Source: Bifidobacterium aemilianum
GTDB taxonomy: Bacteria; Actinomycetota; Actinomycetes; Actinomycetales; Bifidobacteriaceae
NCBI RefSeq assembly: GCF_003315635.1
Contig: NZ_PDCG01000001.1
Coordinates: 124,001-188,000 of the forward strand
DNA: 64,000 nt
Reading direction: 5' to 3'
The position numbers and the translations under genes were made by a program. The stretch's first letter is position 1, and each line of letters opens with the position of its first letter. This document shows positions 48,056 through 57,020 of this stretch, one piece after another. Under the pieces are notes generated by a model that did no database searches, was not told where the DNA came from, and was given only the letters and a program-made list of their open reading frames with translations.

Positions 48056-49501
48056 ATGCGATTGACTGACATCACTCCTCCCATTGCCCTGACACCCCTT
48101 GATGGCCGCTACCAGCATCAGACAGCTCCCCTGACCGAGTATCTCAGCGAACCAGCCCTGAACCGAGAGCGCATACTGGTCGAGGTCGAATGGATGATTC
48201 TTCTATCCAATGGATACGAGGGCAACGCTCACCAGCCAGCCCTGGAGGGGGTCAGGCCCTTGACCGACCGGGAGGTCAGCTACCTGCGGGGCATCCCAGA
48301 AGCCTTCGGGAGCGAGGGCATAGCAGCCCACGCCGCCTACGAGGCCGTGACCCACCATGATGTCAAGGCGGTCGAATACTACATTGACGACCAGTTGGAC
48401 AAGGCCCGCCAGGCCCTGGGCCCCGATACTCGCCTGCCGGAACTCAAGACCCTGGTCCATTTCGCCTGCACCTCCGAAGACATCAACAACCTGGCCTATG
48501 CCCATTGTGTGCACCAGGCCGTGGAGCAGGTCTGGTTGCCGGCGGCCCAGGCCCTGGCCGACCGTCTGGAGGCCATGGCCCAGGACTACCGGGACCTGCC
48601 CCTTCTGGCCCTGACCCACGGCCAGCCTGCCACCCCCACCACCCTGGGCAAGGAGATGGCCGTCTACGCCTACCGGCTCAACCGGCAGCTTGGTCATGTT
48701 CGCCGGCAGGAGTATCTGGGCAAGCTCAACGGGGCCACCGGCAGCTTCGCCGCCCATGTGGTCGCCTGCCCGCAGGTTGACTGGCTGGCCCTCTCCCGTG
48801 AGTTCGTCGAGGGACGGATGGGACTGACCTGGAATCCCCTGACCACCCAGATCGAAAGCCATGACTGGCAGGCCGAACTCTACAGGACCGTAGCCCACGC
48901 CAACCGGGTCCTGCATAACCTGGCAGTCGACATGTGGCTTTACATCTCCCGGGGGATCTTTGCACAGGAGGCGGTCAAAGGTGCCACCGGCTCCTCCACC
49001 ATGCCCCACAAAGTCAACCCCATCCGCTTTGAGAACGCGGAGGCCAACTTCGAGATGTCCTGCTCGCTGCTGGATACCCTGGCCGCCACCCTGTTGGAAA
49101 GCCGCTGGCAGCGGGACCTGACCGACTCCACCACACAGCGCAACATCGGATCAGCCCTGGGGTACTCGCTGCTGGCCCTGTCCAACCTCTTGACCGGCCT
49201 CGAATCGGTGCATCCCAACAGAGCCGTCATGGACCGGGAGCTTGACGGGAACTGGGAGGTCCTCGGCGAGGCCATCCAAACCACCATGCGGGCCCGGCAA
49301 CTGGCCGGCGACCCTGGCATGGGCCAGCCTTACGAGAAGGTCAAGGAACTCATGCGGGGCCGCAGCATCGGCCAAAGCCAGGTCGAGGAGTTCATAGACT
49401 CCCAGGACTTCGACCCTCAGACGGCCGCCAGGCTCAAGGCGCTGACCCCAGGGACCTACACCGGATTGGCCTGCGAACTGGTACACTTCGACAAGTCATG
49501 A
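48056..49501 (+). CDS. purB: Adenylosuccinate lyase
   Basis: Purine synthesis enzyme splitting SAICAR and adenylosuccinate with release of fumarate, 481 residues. HFACTSEDINNLAYA holds the region of the first His/Thr site, LTHGQPATPTTLGKE the general acid His, and the fumarase/aspartase signature is GSSTMPHKVNPIRFEN, with its mobile Ser loop. ATG 48056 preferred behind GGAAG; an in-frame GTG or ATG further upstream adds unconserved residues. Its stop overlaps the next gene start. Confidence 0.97.
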   Translation: MRLTDITPPIALTPLDGRYQHQTAPLTEYLSEPALNRERILVEVEWMILLSNGYEGNAHQPALEGVRPLTDREVSYLRGIPEAFGSEGIAAHAAYEAVTHHDVKAVEYYIDDQLDKARQALGPDTRLPELKTLVHFACTSEDINNLAYAHCVHQAVEQVWLPAAQALADRLEAMAQDYRDLPLLALTHGQPATPTTLGKEMAVYAYRLNRQLGHVRRQEYLGKLNGATGSFAAHVVACPQVDWLALSREFVEGRMGLTWNPLTTQIESHDWQAELYRTVAHANRVLHNLAVDMWLYISRGIFAQEAVKGATGSSTMPHKVNPIRFENAEANFEMSCSLLDTLAATLLESRWQRDLTDSTTQRNIGSALGYSLLALSNLLTGLESVHPNRAVMDRELDGNWEVLGEAIQTTMRARQLAGDPGMGQPYEKVKELMRGRSIGQSQVEEFIDSQDFDPQTAARLKALTPGTYTGLACELVHFDKS

Positions 49502-51936
49502 GTGAATCTATGAGTGCCCAGGGTGCAGACCAGCTCCATATCGAAGACCGTCCACCCAGAAGGACCAGGGACTTCGGTGACCTGATTCATGCCGTCCTGG
49601 CCGTCATCGCCGCCCTGGCGGTCATCATCGTGGCCCTATACCTGCGGGGCATCACCTCCGGAGTGGAATCCGACGCCCATAGCGCCGGCCAGGCTCTGAA
49701 CTGGATCATGGACCTGCCGGCCTCCATGCTGCAGCAGTTGGCCACCATCATCATCGTGGTCTCCGTGCTACTCCACCTGCTGATCAACCGGGAATGGCTG
49801 CAATCGGCCGCCACCGTCATCGCACTCTTCGGTGGCTATTTGGCCATTTGGTCCCTGTCAACACTCCTGACCCAGCTGGGCAACCCGGCCCTCCTCTCCT
49901 CCATGGCATCCTTCACCTCCAACCAAGGACCAACCCTCCTACCTGACATCTATGCGGGCGTGGGCGCCTTCCTGACCGTGGCCGGCCCCAGGCGCACCCA
50001 TTCGACCGTCAAATGGGGTTGGAACATCCTGTATGGGGTGGCCGTCATTCTGGTGGTCATGTCCTGGCATTCGGTGACCGGGGTCTGCGTGTCCTTCGCG
50101 GTGGGTCGTGTGGTGGGCATGGTTATCCGTTTCGTCATCGGCACCCGTAACCAGGGGTCCTGGGGCAGGCAGATAATGCTGGCCTTGGACTCCATCGGCC
50201 TGGACCTGGTCTCCTTGGAACGCCGGACCTTCGAGCAGACCGAAAGCAAGGTGCTACAGGCAGACCCCGACGACGACCTCATTGAGAACTCCCGCACCTA
50301 CGATGCCCTTGACAGCGATGGCCACCGCTACATCGTCTCCGTCCTCGACAACCAGACCCATATGGCCGGCTATCTCAACCAGCTCTGGCAATGGGTTCGT
50401 CTGAGCGGGGTCTCCATGCGCCGGGATCGGTCGGCCTCCATGGCCAACCACCACCATTTGGCCATGCTGCTGGGACTGGCCAATGCCGGCTTGGCAACCC
50501 CCAACGCCTACGGGGTGGCCGACAGCGACGAATCGTCGATACTGGTCTTTCGGGCCGAAGCAGCCCCCCTGGCCTGCAATCTTGACACCCTGAGCGACAG
50601 GGACGCCAAGGCCTTCATGACCTACCTGGGCACCGCCCATGCCCGCGGATACACCCACCGACGCATCACCCCCGACACCCTGGTCCATCTACCTTCCGGC
50701 CAGGCCATCATCGGAGGCTGGCAGAACGGCGACTGCGCCAGCGGCAGTGCCAATATGGCCTTGGACAAGGTGCAGCTCCTGGTCTTGTGCGCCAGCCTCA
50801 TCGGCCTGGACCGGACCCTGCCCCTGGCCCAGGAGGCTTGGGGTCTCCATCAGCTCCTGGACCTGGCTCCCTTTGTTCAACGGGCCGCCGTACCCTCGGC
50901 AACCAGGGCCTTGCCTGCCTGGGACAAGCGGGTGCTGGCAGACATCCGCGAGCGTTTGAAGGCCATGGCCCCCGAGGAGGCCGATCAGTCCACGGAGAAC
51001 GTGGCCCTCTCCCGTTTCAGCCTGCGCTCCTTCCTGGTCCTGGCACTGGGCATCATCGCCGCTGCCGTAATCTTCACCCAGCTGCGGCCTGACGAGGTCA
51101 TCGCCGCCCTGAAACAGGCCAAGGCCAGCTCCGCCCTGGTCTGCGTCCTCTTCGGCTTCCTGGCCTGGGTTGGCTCCGCCATAGCCCTGGGAGCCTTCCT
51201 GCCCCATGACAAACGCCATCCCCTCCCCTTGTATTGCACCCAGGCGGCATCGGGCTTCACCGCCGTGTCCATGCCGGCCGGGGTGGGTCCGGCCTTCGTC
51301 AACCTGCAATACCTGCGCAAGAACGGTTTCACGACCACGGCGGCCACAGCCATCACCTCCGCCGCCTGGGCCATCCAGAGCCTCATGACCATCATCCTGA
51401 TCTTCGTCATCGGCATCTTCACCGGCCGCAACTCCCTGTCCGGCATGATTCCCACCAATACCCTGGTCATCGTCATCGGAGCGGTGGTGCTGCTCCTATC
51501 GGCATCCATGGCCATCGCCCCCCTGCGCCGGCTCATCACCGACAAGTACCTGCCCATGCTCAAAGCCTACGGCCGCCAGCTCCTTGATGTGCTCAGCCAG
51601 CCCAAGCAGCTGGGCATGGGGGTTCTGGGGGCCTTCATCCTCAATGTCGCCACAGGCCTGGGCTTTTGGGCGGCACTCCTGGCCTTCGGCTACCAGACCA
51701 ACCCTGTGGAGACCATCTTCATCTTCCTCCTGGCCAACACCTTGGGGTCAGCGGTCCCGACGCCCGGCGGCCTGGGAGCTGTTGAGGCGGCCTTGACCTT
51801 CGCCTTCAGCTCCGTGGGGGTTCCCGCGGCCGTGGCCCTGTCAGCCACCCTCCTGTACCGGGTGAGCTTCTACTGGCTTCGCATACCCGTGGGCGCCATG
51901 GCCATGAAGTGGCTGGGCAGGCACAAGCTGATCTAG
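49498..51936 (+). CDS. Flippase-like integral membrane protein with kinase-like centre
   Basis: 812 residues in three parts. Residues 25-215 hold about five hydrophobic helices. Residues 235-490 are soluble; YTHRRITPDTLVHLPSG (about 386) looks like the catalytic loop of a protein kinase HRDLxPxN with the Asp lost, and GGWQNGD takes the DFG place, so a pseudokinase is likely. From about 515, seven to eight helices form the lysylphosphatidylglycerol-synthase TM/UPF0104 domain with NTLGSAVPTPGGLGAVEAAL. Possible lipid flippase or regulator. Overlaps purB by four bases. Confidence 0.8.
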   Translation: MSESMSAQGADQLHIEDRPPRRTRDFGDLIHAVLAVIAALAVIIVALYLRGITSGVESDAHSAGQALNWIMDLPASMLQQLATIIIVVSVLLHLLINREWLQSAATVIALFGGYLAIWSLSTLLTQLGNPALLSSMASFTSNQGPTLLPDIYAGVGAFLTVAGPRRTHSTVKWGWNILYGVAVILVVMSWHSVTGVCVSFAVGRVVGMVIRFVIGTRNQGSWGRQIMLALDSIGLDLVSLERRTFEQTESKVLQADPDDDLIENSRTYDALDSDGHRYIVSVLDNQTHMAGYLNQLWQWVRLSGVSMRRDRSASMANHHHLAMLLGLANAGLATPNAYGVADSDESSILVFRAEAAPLACNLDTLSDRDAKAFMTYLGTAHARGYTHRRITPDTLVHLPSGQAIIGGWQNGDCASGSANMALDKVQLLVLCASLIGLDRTLPLAQEAWGLHQLLDLAPFVQRAAVPSATRALPAWDKRVLADIRERLKAMAPEEADQSTENVALSRFSLRSFLVLALGIIAAAVIFTQLRPDEVIAALKQAKASSALVCVLFGFLAWVGSAIALGAFLPHDKRHPLPLYCTQAASGFTAVSMPAGVGPAFVNLQYLRKNGFTTTAATAITSAAWAIQSLMTIILIFVIGIFTGRNSLSGMIPTNTLVIVIGAVVLLLSASMAIAPLRRLITDKYLPMLKAYGRQLLDVLSQPKQLGMGVLGAFILNVATGLGFWAALLAFGYQTNPVETIFIFLLANTLGSAVPTPGGLGAVEAALTFAFSSVGVPAAVALSATLLYRVSFYWLRIPVGAMAMKWLGRHKLI

Positions 51937-52211
51937 GCCGCCGACAGTCCGTCCCTATGACAGTTTGATCAACCCAATCCCAGCGAGGGCTATGACAATG
52001 CCCATAAGCCTTGCGGGCGCTGGCCCCAGGGCCCAAAAACAGCCGGGGAATGAGGGCCGAAGGGCCCCAAGCCGACCCCAAAGTGACCAATCTTCACAGA
52101 AAAGTCTGCAAAACCCCGGAGATTGGCGGTATTTGGCAAACTTCTGCGCTAATATCTAAATGAATGTGGCTTTGCAATCAGGAAGCCCCCGATCAAGAAG
52201 GATGCTTTTAC

Positions 52212-52496
52212 ATGGCATACAACAAGTCTGATCTCGTCTCGAAGATCGCACAGAAGTCCAACCTGACCAAGGCTCAGGCTGAAGCAGCCGTCAACGCTTT
52301 CCAGGATGTCTTCGTCGAGGCCATGAAGTCCGGCGAGGGCCTGAAGCTCACCGGTCTCTTCTCCGCTGAGCGCGTCAAGCGCGCCGCACGCACCGGCCGC
52401 AACCCCCGCACCGGCGAGACCATCAAGATCCCCGCCTCATACGGCGTGCGCATCTCCGCTGGCTCCCTGCTGAAGAAGGCCGTCTCGGACAAGTGA
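52212..52496 (+). CDS. hup: DNA-binding protein HU
   Basis: 94-residue nucleoid protein. MAYNKSDLVSKIAQKSNLTK starts the helical dimer base, and the DNA-embracing beta arm is RAARTGRNPRTGETIKIPAS with the Pro intercalator. Without the Lys-rich C-terminal tail of mycobacterial HupB, so the short bacterial form. ATG 52212 with AAGGATG. A TAATAT -10 candidate is at 52150-52155; a good -35 is not seen. Confidence 0.96.
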   Translation: MAYNKSDLVSKIAQKSNLTKAQAEAAVNAFQDVFVEAMKSGEGLKLTGLFSAERVKRAARTGRNPRTGETIKIPASYGVRISAGSLLKKAVSDK

Positions 52497-52518
52497 GTTC
52501 CTGACTTACCTTTATTGA

Positions 52519-52548
52519 AAGGCCCCCGCTCCAATGTGCGGGGGCCTT
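52519..52548 (+). terminator. Terminator of hup
   Basis: Eleven-base perfect arms AAGGCCCCCGC-type (52519-52529) and complement (52538-52548) with an eight-base loop, followed by CTCGT, 22 bases after the stop. Confidence 0.85.
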
Positions 52549-52649
52549 CTCGTATTCGTTGAGGGGCCAGGGACCCCATGCCACAAGAGTAGGTGCCCAG
52601 GTTCACTCACCAGAGCGCCAAGCTGGGCGCGGGGAATGCTGGGAAAGGC

Positions 52650-54140
52650 TTACAGGGCCTGGTGAGCAGCGGGACCCTCTTCACCCAGGGCCTGCATCAG
52701 CTTGAGGTAATCGGGGTTGGGACGGCTGTCAAAAGGGTCAAGCAAGAGGACCTCACGCTTGCGAGGTGAGCTGACCTGAAGGTGTGTCCAGTCACAGGAG
52801 AAGGAGGCTGCAAGCTCCTGGGCCTTGTTTACAAAGGCCCCCCGCAGGGCGGCCCGGGTGTTGGCCGGCGGGTGGTCCACACACTGGTCCACAGTGTCGC
52901 GGTCCAGCAGGGTTACCATGACCCCATGCCTGACCATGGAGTGGTATATGGAACCGTTGGCCAGATCGTGGTAGTCCAGGTCAAGGGCCTTGAGTTTGGT
53001 GGGGCTGATGGCTGGATGGCGGGACTTGATACCGGCCATGAGACGGTCCTTGGCCAGCCAGTCCAGGCGGTTGGTCAGGTCGGACATGTGGCCTGATCTG
53101 ATGGCTTCCAAGGACTTGGACCATTCCTTCAGGATCGTCTGGCAATCGCTGCTGGGCAACGATGCCGCCATGGCCTCCTCATGGGTGCTGACAAAGTCGC
53201 CGGCAACAGCCAGATAGCGTTCCTGAAGCTCCACAGCGCTGGTCTGACCCCTGCCATCGGCCAAGCGGAAGCGAGCTGTCGTGCAGGTCAGGTCGCCACT
53301 GAGGGCACGGTTGGCCGCCATGGGGTCGGCCAGGGCGCAGGCCTCCAGCCCCGAGGGAACCCCCAGCCGGGCCGCTTCCTCAATCACACAGAGGACCAGG
53401 TGGGTGGTCGCTGTCTTCATAAAGGCAGCGAACTGGGACCGGTTGGAATCACCGATGATGACGTGGAGCCGCCGGAACTCATCGGGGTCGGCGTGCGGCT
53501 CATCCCTGGTATTGACCATGGGGCGCGAGCGGGTGGTGGCCGAGGAGATGGCCTCATCCAGGAACTTGGCCCGCTGTGTGACCACCAGGCCCTGGCCGGT
53601 CATACGGCCGGCACCGGTGAGGATCTGCCGGCTGATCAGGAAGGGCAGGAGCTGGGCCTCGATGGTTGGTAGGGGCACGAAGCGGCGGACCAGATAATTC
53701 TCATGGCAGCCGAAGGAGTGGCCCGCCGAGTCCACATTGTTCTTGTAGACGTGGATGCGGGCCTGGTCTCCGTAACGCTCCTGAAGTCCCCCCTGGGCCT
53801 CCAGGGCCAGCCTGCGCATGATGGCCTCGCCGGCCAGATCCTGGGCCAGGGCATCCAGGGGATCGGCGGCCTCGGCCGTGGCGTATTCGGGGTGGGAACC
53901 AACATCCAAGTAAAGCCGGGCCCCGTTGGGCAGGTAGGTGTTGGTCGACCTGGACCGGGCCAGGACGGGGGTGAACATGGCCATGGCCACCTCCCCGGCC
54001 TCCACCGGCTGTTCGCTGCCGGTCAGACTGACCCCATACTCGGTCTCGATGCCGAAAATCCGGCTGAAGCCCGCCAGCCCGGAGGATGGACCCAGCCCCG
54101 CCTGGGACCCATGGTTGCCGCTATCGCGCAGCTGCGGCAT
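52650..54140 (-). CDS. pafA: Pup-protein ligase PafA
   Basis: Glutamine-synthetase-like ligase joining the C-terminal Glu of Pup to Lys of targets, 496 residues. FGIETEYGVSL starts the core. LYLDVGSHPEYAT has the catalytic Asp, followed by YKNNVDSAGHSFGCHENYLV and NTRDEPHAD for ATP and Mg. The C-terminal domain ends in SPRKREVLLLDPFDSRPNPDYL, characteristic of PafA. ATG 54140 overlaps the pup stop; a longer N-terminus (about 30 residues) than usual is present. Confidence 0.95.
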   Translation of the reverse strand: MPQLRDSGNHGSQAGLGPSSGLAGFSRIFGIETEYGVSLTGSEQPVEAGEVAMAMFTPVLARSRSTNTYLPNGARLYLDVGSHPEYATAEAADPLDALAQDLAGEAIMRRLALEAQGGLQERYGDQARIHVYKNNVDSAGHSFGCHENYLVRRFVPLPTIEAQLLPFLISRQILTGAGRMTGQGLVVTQRAKFLDEAISSATTRSRPMVNTRDEPHADPDEFRRLHVIIGDSNRSQFAAFMKTATTHLVLCVIEEAARLGVPSGLEACALADPMAANRALSGDLTCTTARFRLADGRGQTSAVELQERYLAVAGDFVSTHEEAMAASLPSSDCQTILKEWSKSLEAIRSGHMSDLTNRLDWLAKDRLMAGIKSRHPAISPTKLKALDLDYHDLANGSIYHSMVRHGVMVTLLDRDTVDQCVDHPPANTRAALRGAFVNKAQELAASFSCDWTHLQVSSPRKREVLLLDPFDSRPNPDYLKLMQALGEEGPAAHQAL

Positions 54141-54349
54141 CACTGGCCGCCCTGTTGGACAAAGCTCTTGACATAGTCCTCGGCGTTGGTCTCCAATACG
54201 GACTCGATGTCGTCAAGGACCGCGTCCAGGGCCTGGTCGCTCTGGCTGATGTTGGCTTGGGCCTTGGCCTGCCCGACTGGGGCTAGGTCAGCCTGGTCCC
54301 GCTCACTGCCCTGGCTCTGCCGCTGTGCCCTGATGGGACCTTGTGCCAT
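54140..54349 (-). CDS. pup: Prokaryotic ubiquitin-like protein Pup
   Basis: 69-residue disordered tag. The C-terminus ends in FVQQGGQ: Gly-Gly-Gln, which must be deamidated to Glu by Dop before ligation. The helical ARC-binding stretch is DQALDAVLDDIESVLETNAEDYV. ATG 54349 chosen behind AAAGGTG; GTG 54358 is in frame. Coupled to pafA by an overlapping stop/start and 38 bases after the IMPase-like gene. Confidence 0.95.
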   Translation of the reverse strand: MAQGPIRAQRQSQGSERDQADLAPVGQAKAQANISQSDQALDAVLDDIESVLETNAEDYVKSFVQQGGQ

Positions 54350-54387
54350 GCTCTTCACCTTTCCATGGGCGGATGCCCGCTATGCCG

Positions 54388-55254
54388 CTACTGGGATTCC
54401 TGGGTCCGGTTGGTCGACAGGTTGTCTTCCAGATAGGGCTTGAGCTCCGGTAGTATCAAGCCGTTGCTGGCCACCACGTCGTTCTCCCGCCGCCAGTGGA
54501 TCTGCTGGCCGTTCCACTGGGCCACGGCCCCCTGGGCCTCCCAGACCACCACGGTGCCGGCGGAAACCGCCGGAATGTCCCACTTGTGCAGGTGGGGCTC
54601 GAAGTAGGCGTCATAGGTGCCGTCGGCCACCTTGCAGAGGTCCAGGGAGACCGGGCCGATCCGCTTGATGTCCGCCGGCCGGCCAGCCAGGGCGCTGATG
54701 ACCCTTAGGGCCCGTTCGGATTCGTTGGCCACATATGACATGCCGTAGGATACCACGGAGCCGTCCAGGCTGTGCATGGTGGAGGGCATGATCTTCTCGC
54801 GCTTGTCGCCCATGGGGGTCTTGCGGATGCGAATGGCCCCCTGGCCCTTGGCCGCCAGGTATGTCAGCCCCAGCACCGGTGCGTGGACCAGGCCCAGTAT
54901 GGGCTGGGCGGACCCCTTCTCGTTGAATTCGAACAGAGAGATGGTCACGGCCCATTCGGCCATATTGCGGATGTAGTTGATGGAGCCGTCCACGTTGCCC
55001 ACGCACCAGTAGCGGTCCCCAGGCTTGGAGTCCTCGGGCCTGTCGCGCCAATTGCCCTGGAAGGGGTCGAGATAGGTCAGGCGGTTCTCCAGGAATTTGA
55101 CCAGGCGCTGGTCGGTCTCGGAGGTGTATTGAACCTCATCCTTGGGTATGGAGACATTGGCGAGATCGTGGGGGTTGAGCTGGTCCAGCAGGGCGTGTTT
55201 GCCTGCATCCTGGGCCACCTGGCCCACCTTCAGCGCGAGTTCACGCAATTCCAT
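54388..55254 (-). CDS. Inositol monophosphatase-like protein, active site altered
   Basis: 288 residues with the IMPase fold, inserted between dop and pup. The C-terminal WDIPAVSAG with its metal-binding Asp is kept. But the motif DPxDGT reads GNVDGS (about 87-92): the first Asp is replaced by Gly. The GEE motif expected about 20 residues earlier reads QGNW. Two or more of the usual Mg ligands are therefore missing. It could have lost phosphatase activity or use a different geometry. Annotated relatives would be called IMPase or histidinol-phosphatase; I do not assign a substrate. Co-directional with the Pup genes. Confidence 0.8.
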   Translation of the reverse strand: MELRELALKVGQVAQDAGKHALLDQLNPHDLANVSIPKDEVQYTSETDQRLVKFLENRLTYLDPFQGNWRDRPEDSKPGDRYWCVGNVDGSINYIRNMAEWAVTISLFEFNEKGSAQPILGLVHAPVLGLTYLAAKGQGAIRIRKTPMGDKREKIMPSTMHSLDGSVVSYGMSYVANESERALRVISALAGRPADIKRIGPVSLDLCKVADGTYDAYFEPHLHKWDIPAVSAGTVVVWEAQGAVAQWNGQQIHWRRENDVVASNGLILPELKPYLEDNLSTNRTQESQ

Positions 55255-55337
55255 GATCTCTTGTTCCCATTCTCACCAGCTCGGCCCATCGACCCAAGCA
55301 GACATCGTCAGACCAACGCATACCGTCACCTATCAGT

Positions 55338-57020
55338 CTAACCGTTGCCCTTGATGGCAGCAATCAGACCGGCCGCGGGCCGACCACGCCAGCTTTCAAG
55401 CAATGCCTGGCAGTCCTCCCGACAGAAGGACAGGGGGTCGGACATGTCCAGGGTCACCAGCCCCCTGGTGGCCCCCTGCCCCGCCTCACCCTCACCGAGG
55501 AGGCCATGATCGTCCTGGCCCCCCGCCTGGCTGGGCCTGCTGGCCTGCCGCACAGTGATCTGCGACCAGGAGACGGCCACGAGTTCCTGGGGGAAGTTCC
55601 TGACCAGCTCGGCCCGCAACCAGGCCCGGGTATCGTCCGGGGGTTGGGTCATGGCCTCCAGCACCTGGTCGTCGTTGACCAAAGCCGCAGCCCTGCCTCT
55701 GACCTTCTCGAAGATACTGGTCTGCTGGTCGATGGATTCCCAGCGCAGGTCGGCGGCGGAGAGTCTGGGATCACGCCAGGAACAGGCCAACTTACGACGT
55801 AGCCCTTCCAGGATCTGCCATTTGAGGAGCCATTCCAGGCGTGAGGCCTGGACTGCCATGTGCAGGCGCTGGTCATCGTCACTGTGGCGGACCTGGGCCA
55901 GGTCGGCCAGGACGGTCTGCCACATCCCCAGCATCCGCCGGCTTGACTCGTCCGGCCACAAGGGGTTCCCCACCCCATCGGTCCCATAGACCTCGGCGGC
56001 CAGGGCGACCGTGGCAGTCAGGAGCCGTAGTTGGAGCTGCCAGGCGGTGATGCTGCCCCCTGATGCCAGGGGCAGGTCGGCTGACAGGCTCATGTCTCGT
56101 GACACCGTGTGGAGGGCTTGAACCGGGTCCGCCAAGGCCAGGTCATCAAGGAGGCCGGCAAGGTCGAATGCGGTATGGGTTGAGGCCGCCTCCTCCAGAA
56201 CCCAGAGCAGGAGGCTGGTCGTACCCAGTTTCAGGGCCTGGGGCCAGTCCATCCGGTTGGCGTCGCCGGCGATCACATGCAGGCGCCGGTAGCGTTCGCC
56301 AGCGTGCGGCTCGTCCCTGGTGTTGATGATGGGGCGGTCGAAGGTGGTCTGCAGGCCTATGCGGGTATGGAGGTAGTCGGCCCGTTGGCTGAGCTGAAAA
56401 CCGCTCTTCTGGCTGGCCTCCCCAAGCCCCAGACGGCCTGAGCCCGTATAGATCTGCCGGCTGACCAGGTGCAGGGTCATGAGTTGGGCAACCTGCTCGA
56501 AGGGCACCGACCTTTCCATCAGGTAGTTCTCGTGGCTTCCCCAGGAGGCACCCTTGCCATCGACATTGTTCTTGTAGAGTTCCAAGCCCCCGCCAGCCCC
56601 CGCGGCGGCCTTGGCCATCATGGCGTCGCCGGCCCGGTCGTAGAGGAGGGCCTGGAAGGGGTCGCGGGTCTCGGGAGAGGAGTATTCGGGGTGGGCGTGG
56701 TCCACGTATATGCGTCCACCGTTGGGGGCGATGACATTGCTGATCTGCAGCTGCGGGGCATCAGTGAGCATGTCCGGCCTGGCCGATGCCCGGTCCAGCC
56801 TGGAGCCACGGGCATCCCTGACTGGGTCCTCGCGCCGGTAGTCCCAACGGATCTCAGCCCTGGCCGGGTCGCCGGCAGCGGCGGCCGCGACCACTGCGAA
56901 GGAGAGCTCGACGGGATTGTAGGGCTTGACACCGGCCTCGGCCAACTGGGCCGCCTGCTGACCGCCCTGCCGGGCCACGCCGTATTCGGTCTCCGTACCC
57001 AGGACTCTCTGGAGGCTCAT
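55338..57020 (-). CDS. dop: Pup deamidase/depupylase Dop
   Basis: 560-residue PafA homologue that converts the Gln end of Pup to Glu and removes Pup from substrates. VLGTETEYGVA starts the fold, and IYVDHAHPEYSSPE carries the nucleophilic Asp. LYKNNVDGKGASWGSHENYL and NTRDEPHAGERYRRLHV bind ATP/Mg. The segment PVRDARGSRLDRASARPDML is the Dop loop that PafA lacks. ATG 57020 overlaps the arc stop (ATGA). The open frame extends further upstream but only into arc. Confidence 0.95.
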   Translation of the reverse strand: MSLQRVLGTETEYGVARQGGQQAAQLAEAGVKPYNPVELSFAVVAAAAAGDPARAEIRWDYRREDPVRDARGSRLDRASARPDMLTDAPQLQISNVIAPNGGRIYVDHAHPEYSSPETRDPFQALLYDRAGDAMMAKAAAGAGGGLELYKNNVDGKGASWGSHENYLMERSVPFEQVAQLMTLHLVSRQIYTGSGRLGLGEASQKSGFQLSQRADYLHTRIGLQTTFDRPIINTRDEPHAGERYRRLHVIAGDANRMDWPQALKLGTTSLLLWVLEEAASTHTAFDLAGLLDDLALADPVQALHTVSRDMSLSADLPLASGGSITAWQLQLRLLTATVALAAEVYGTDGVGNPLWPDESSRRMLGMWQTVLADLAQVRHSDDDQRLHMAVQASRLEWLLKWQILEGLRRKLACSWRDPRLSAADLRWESIDQQTSIFEKVRGRAAALVNDDQVLEAMTQPPDDTRAWLRAELVRNFPQELVAVSWSQITVRQASRPSQAGGQDDHGLLGEGEAGQGATRGLVTLDMSDPLSFCREDCQALLESWRGRPAAGLIAAIKGNG

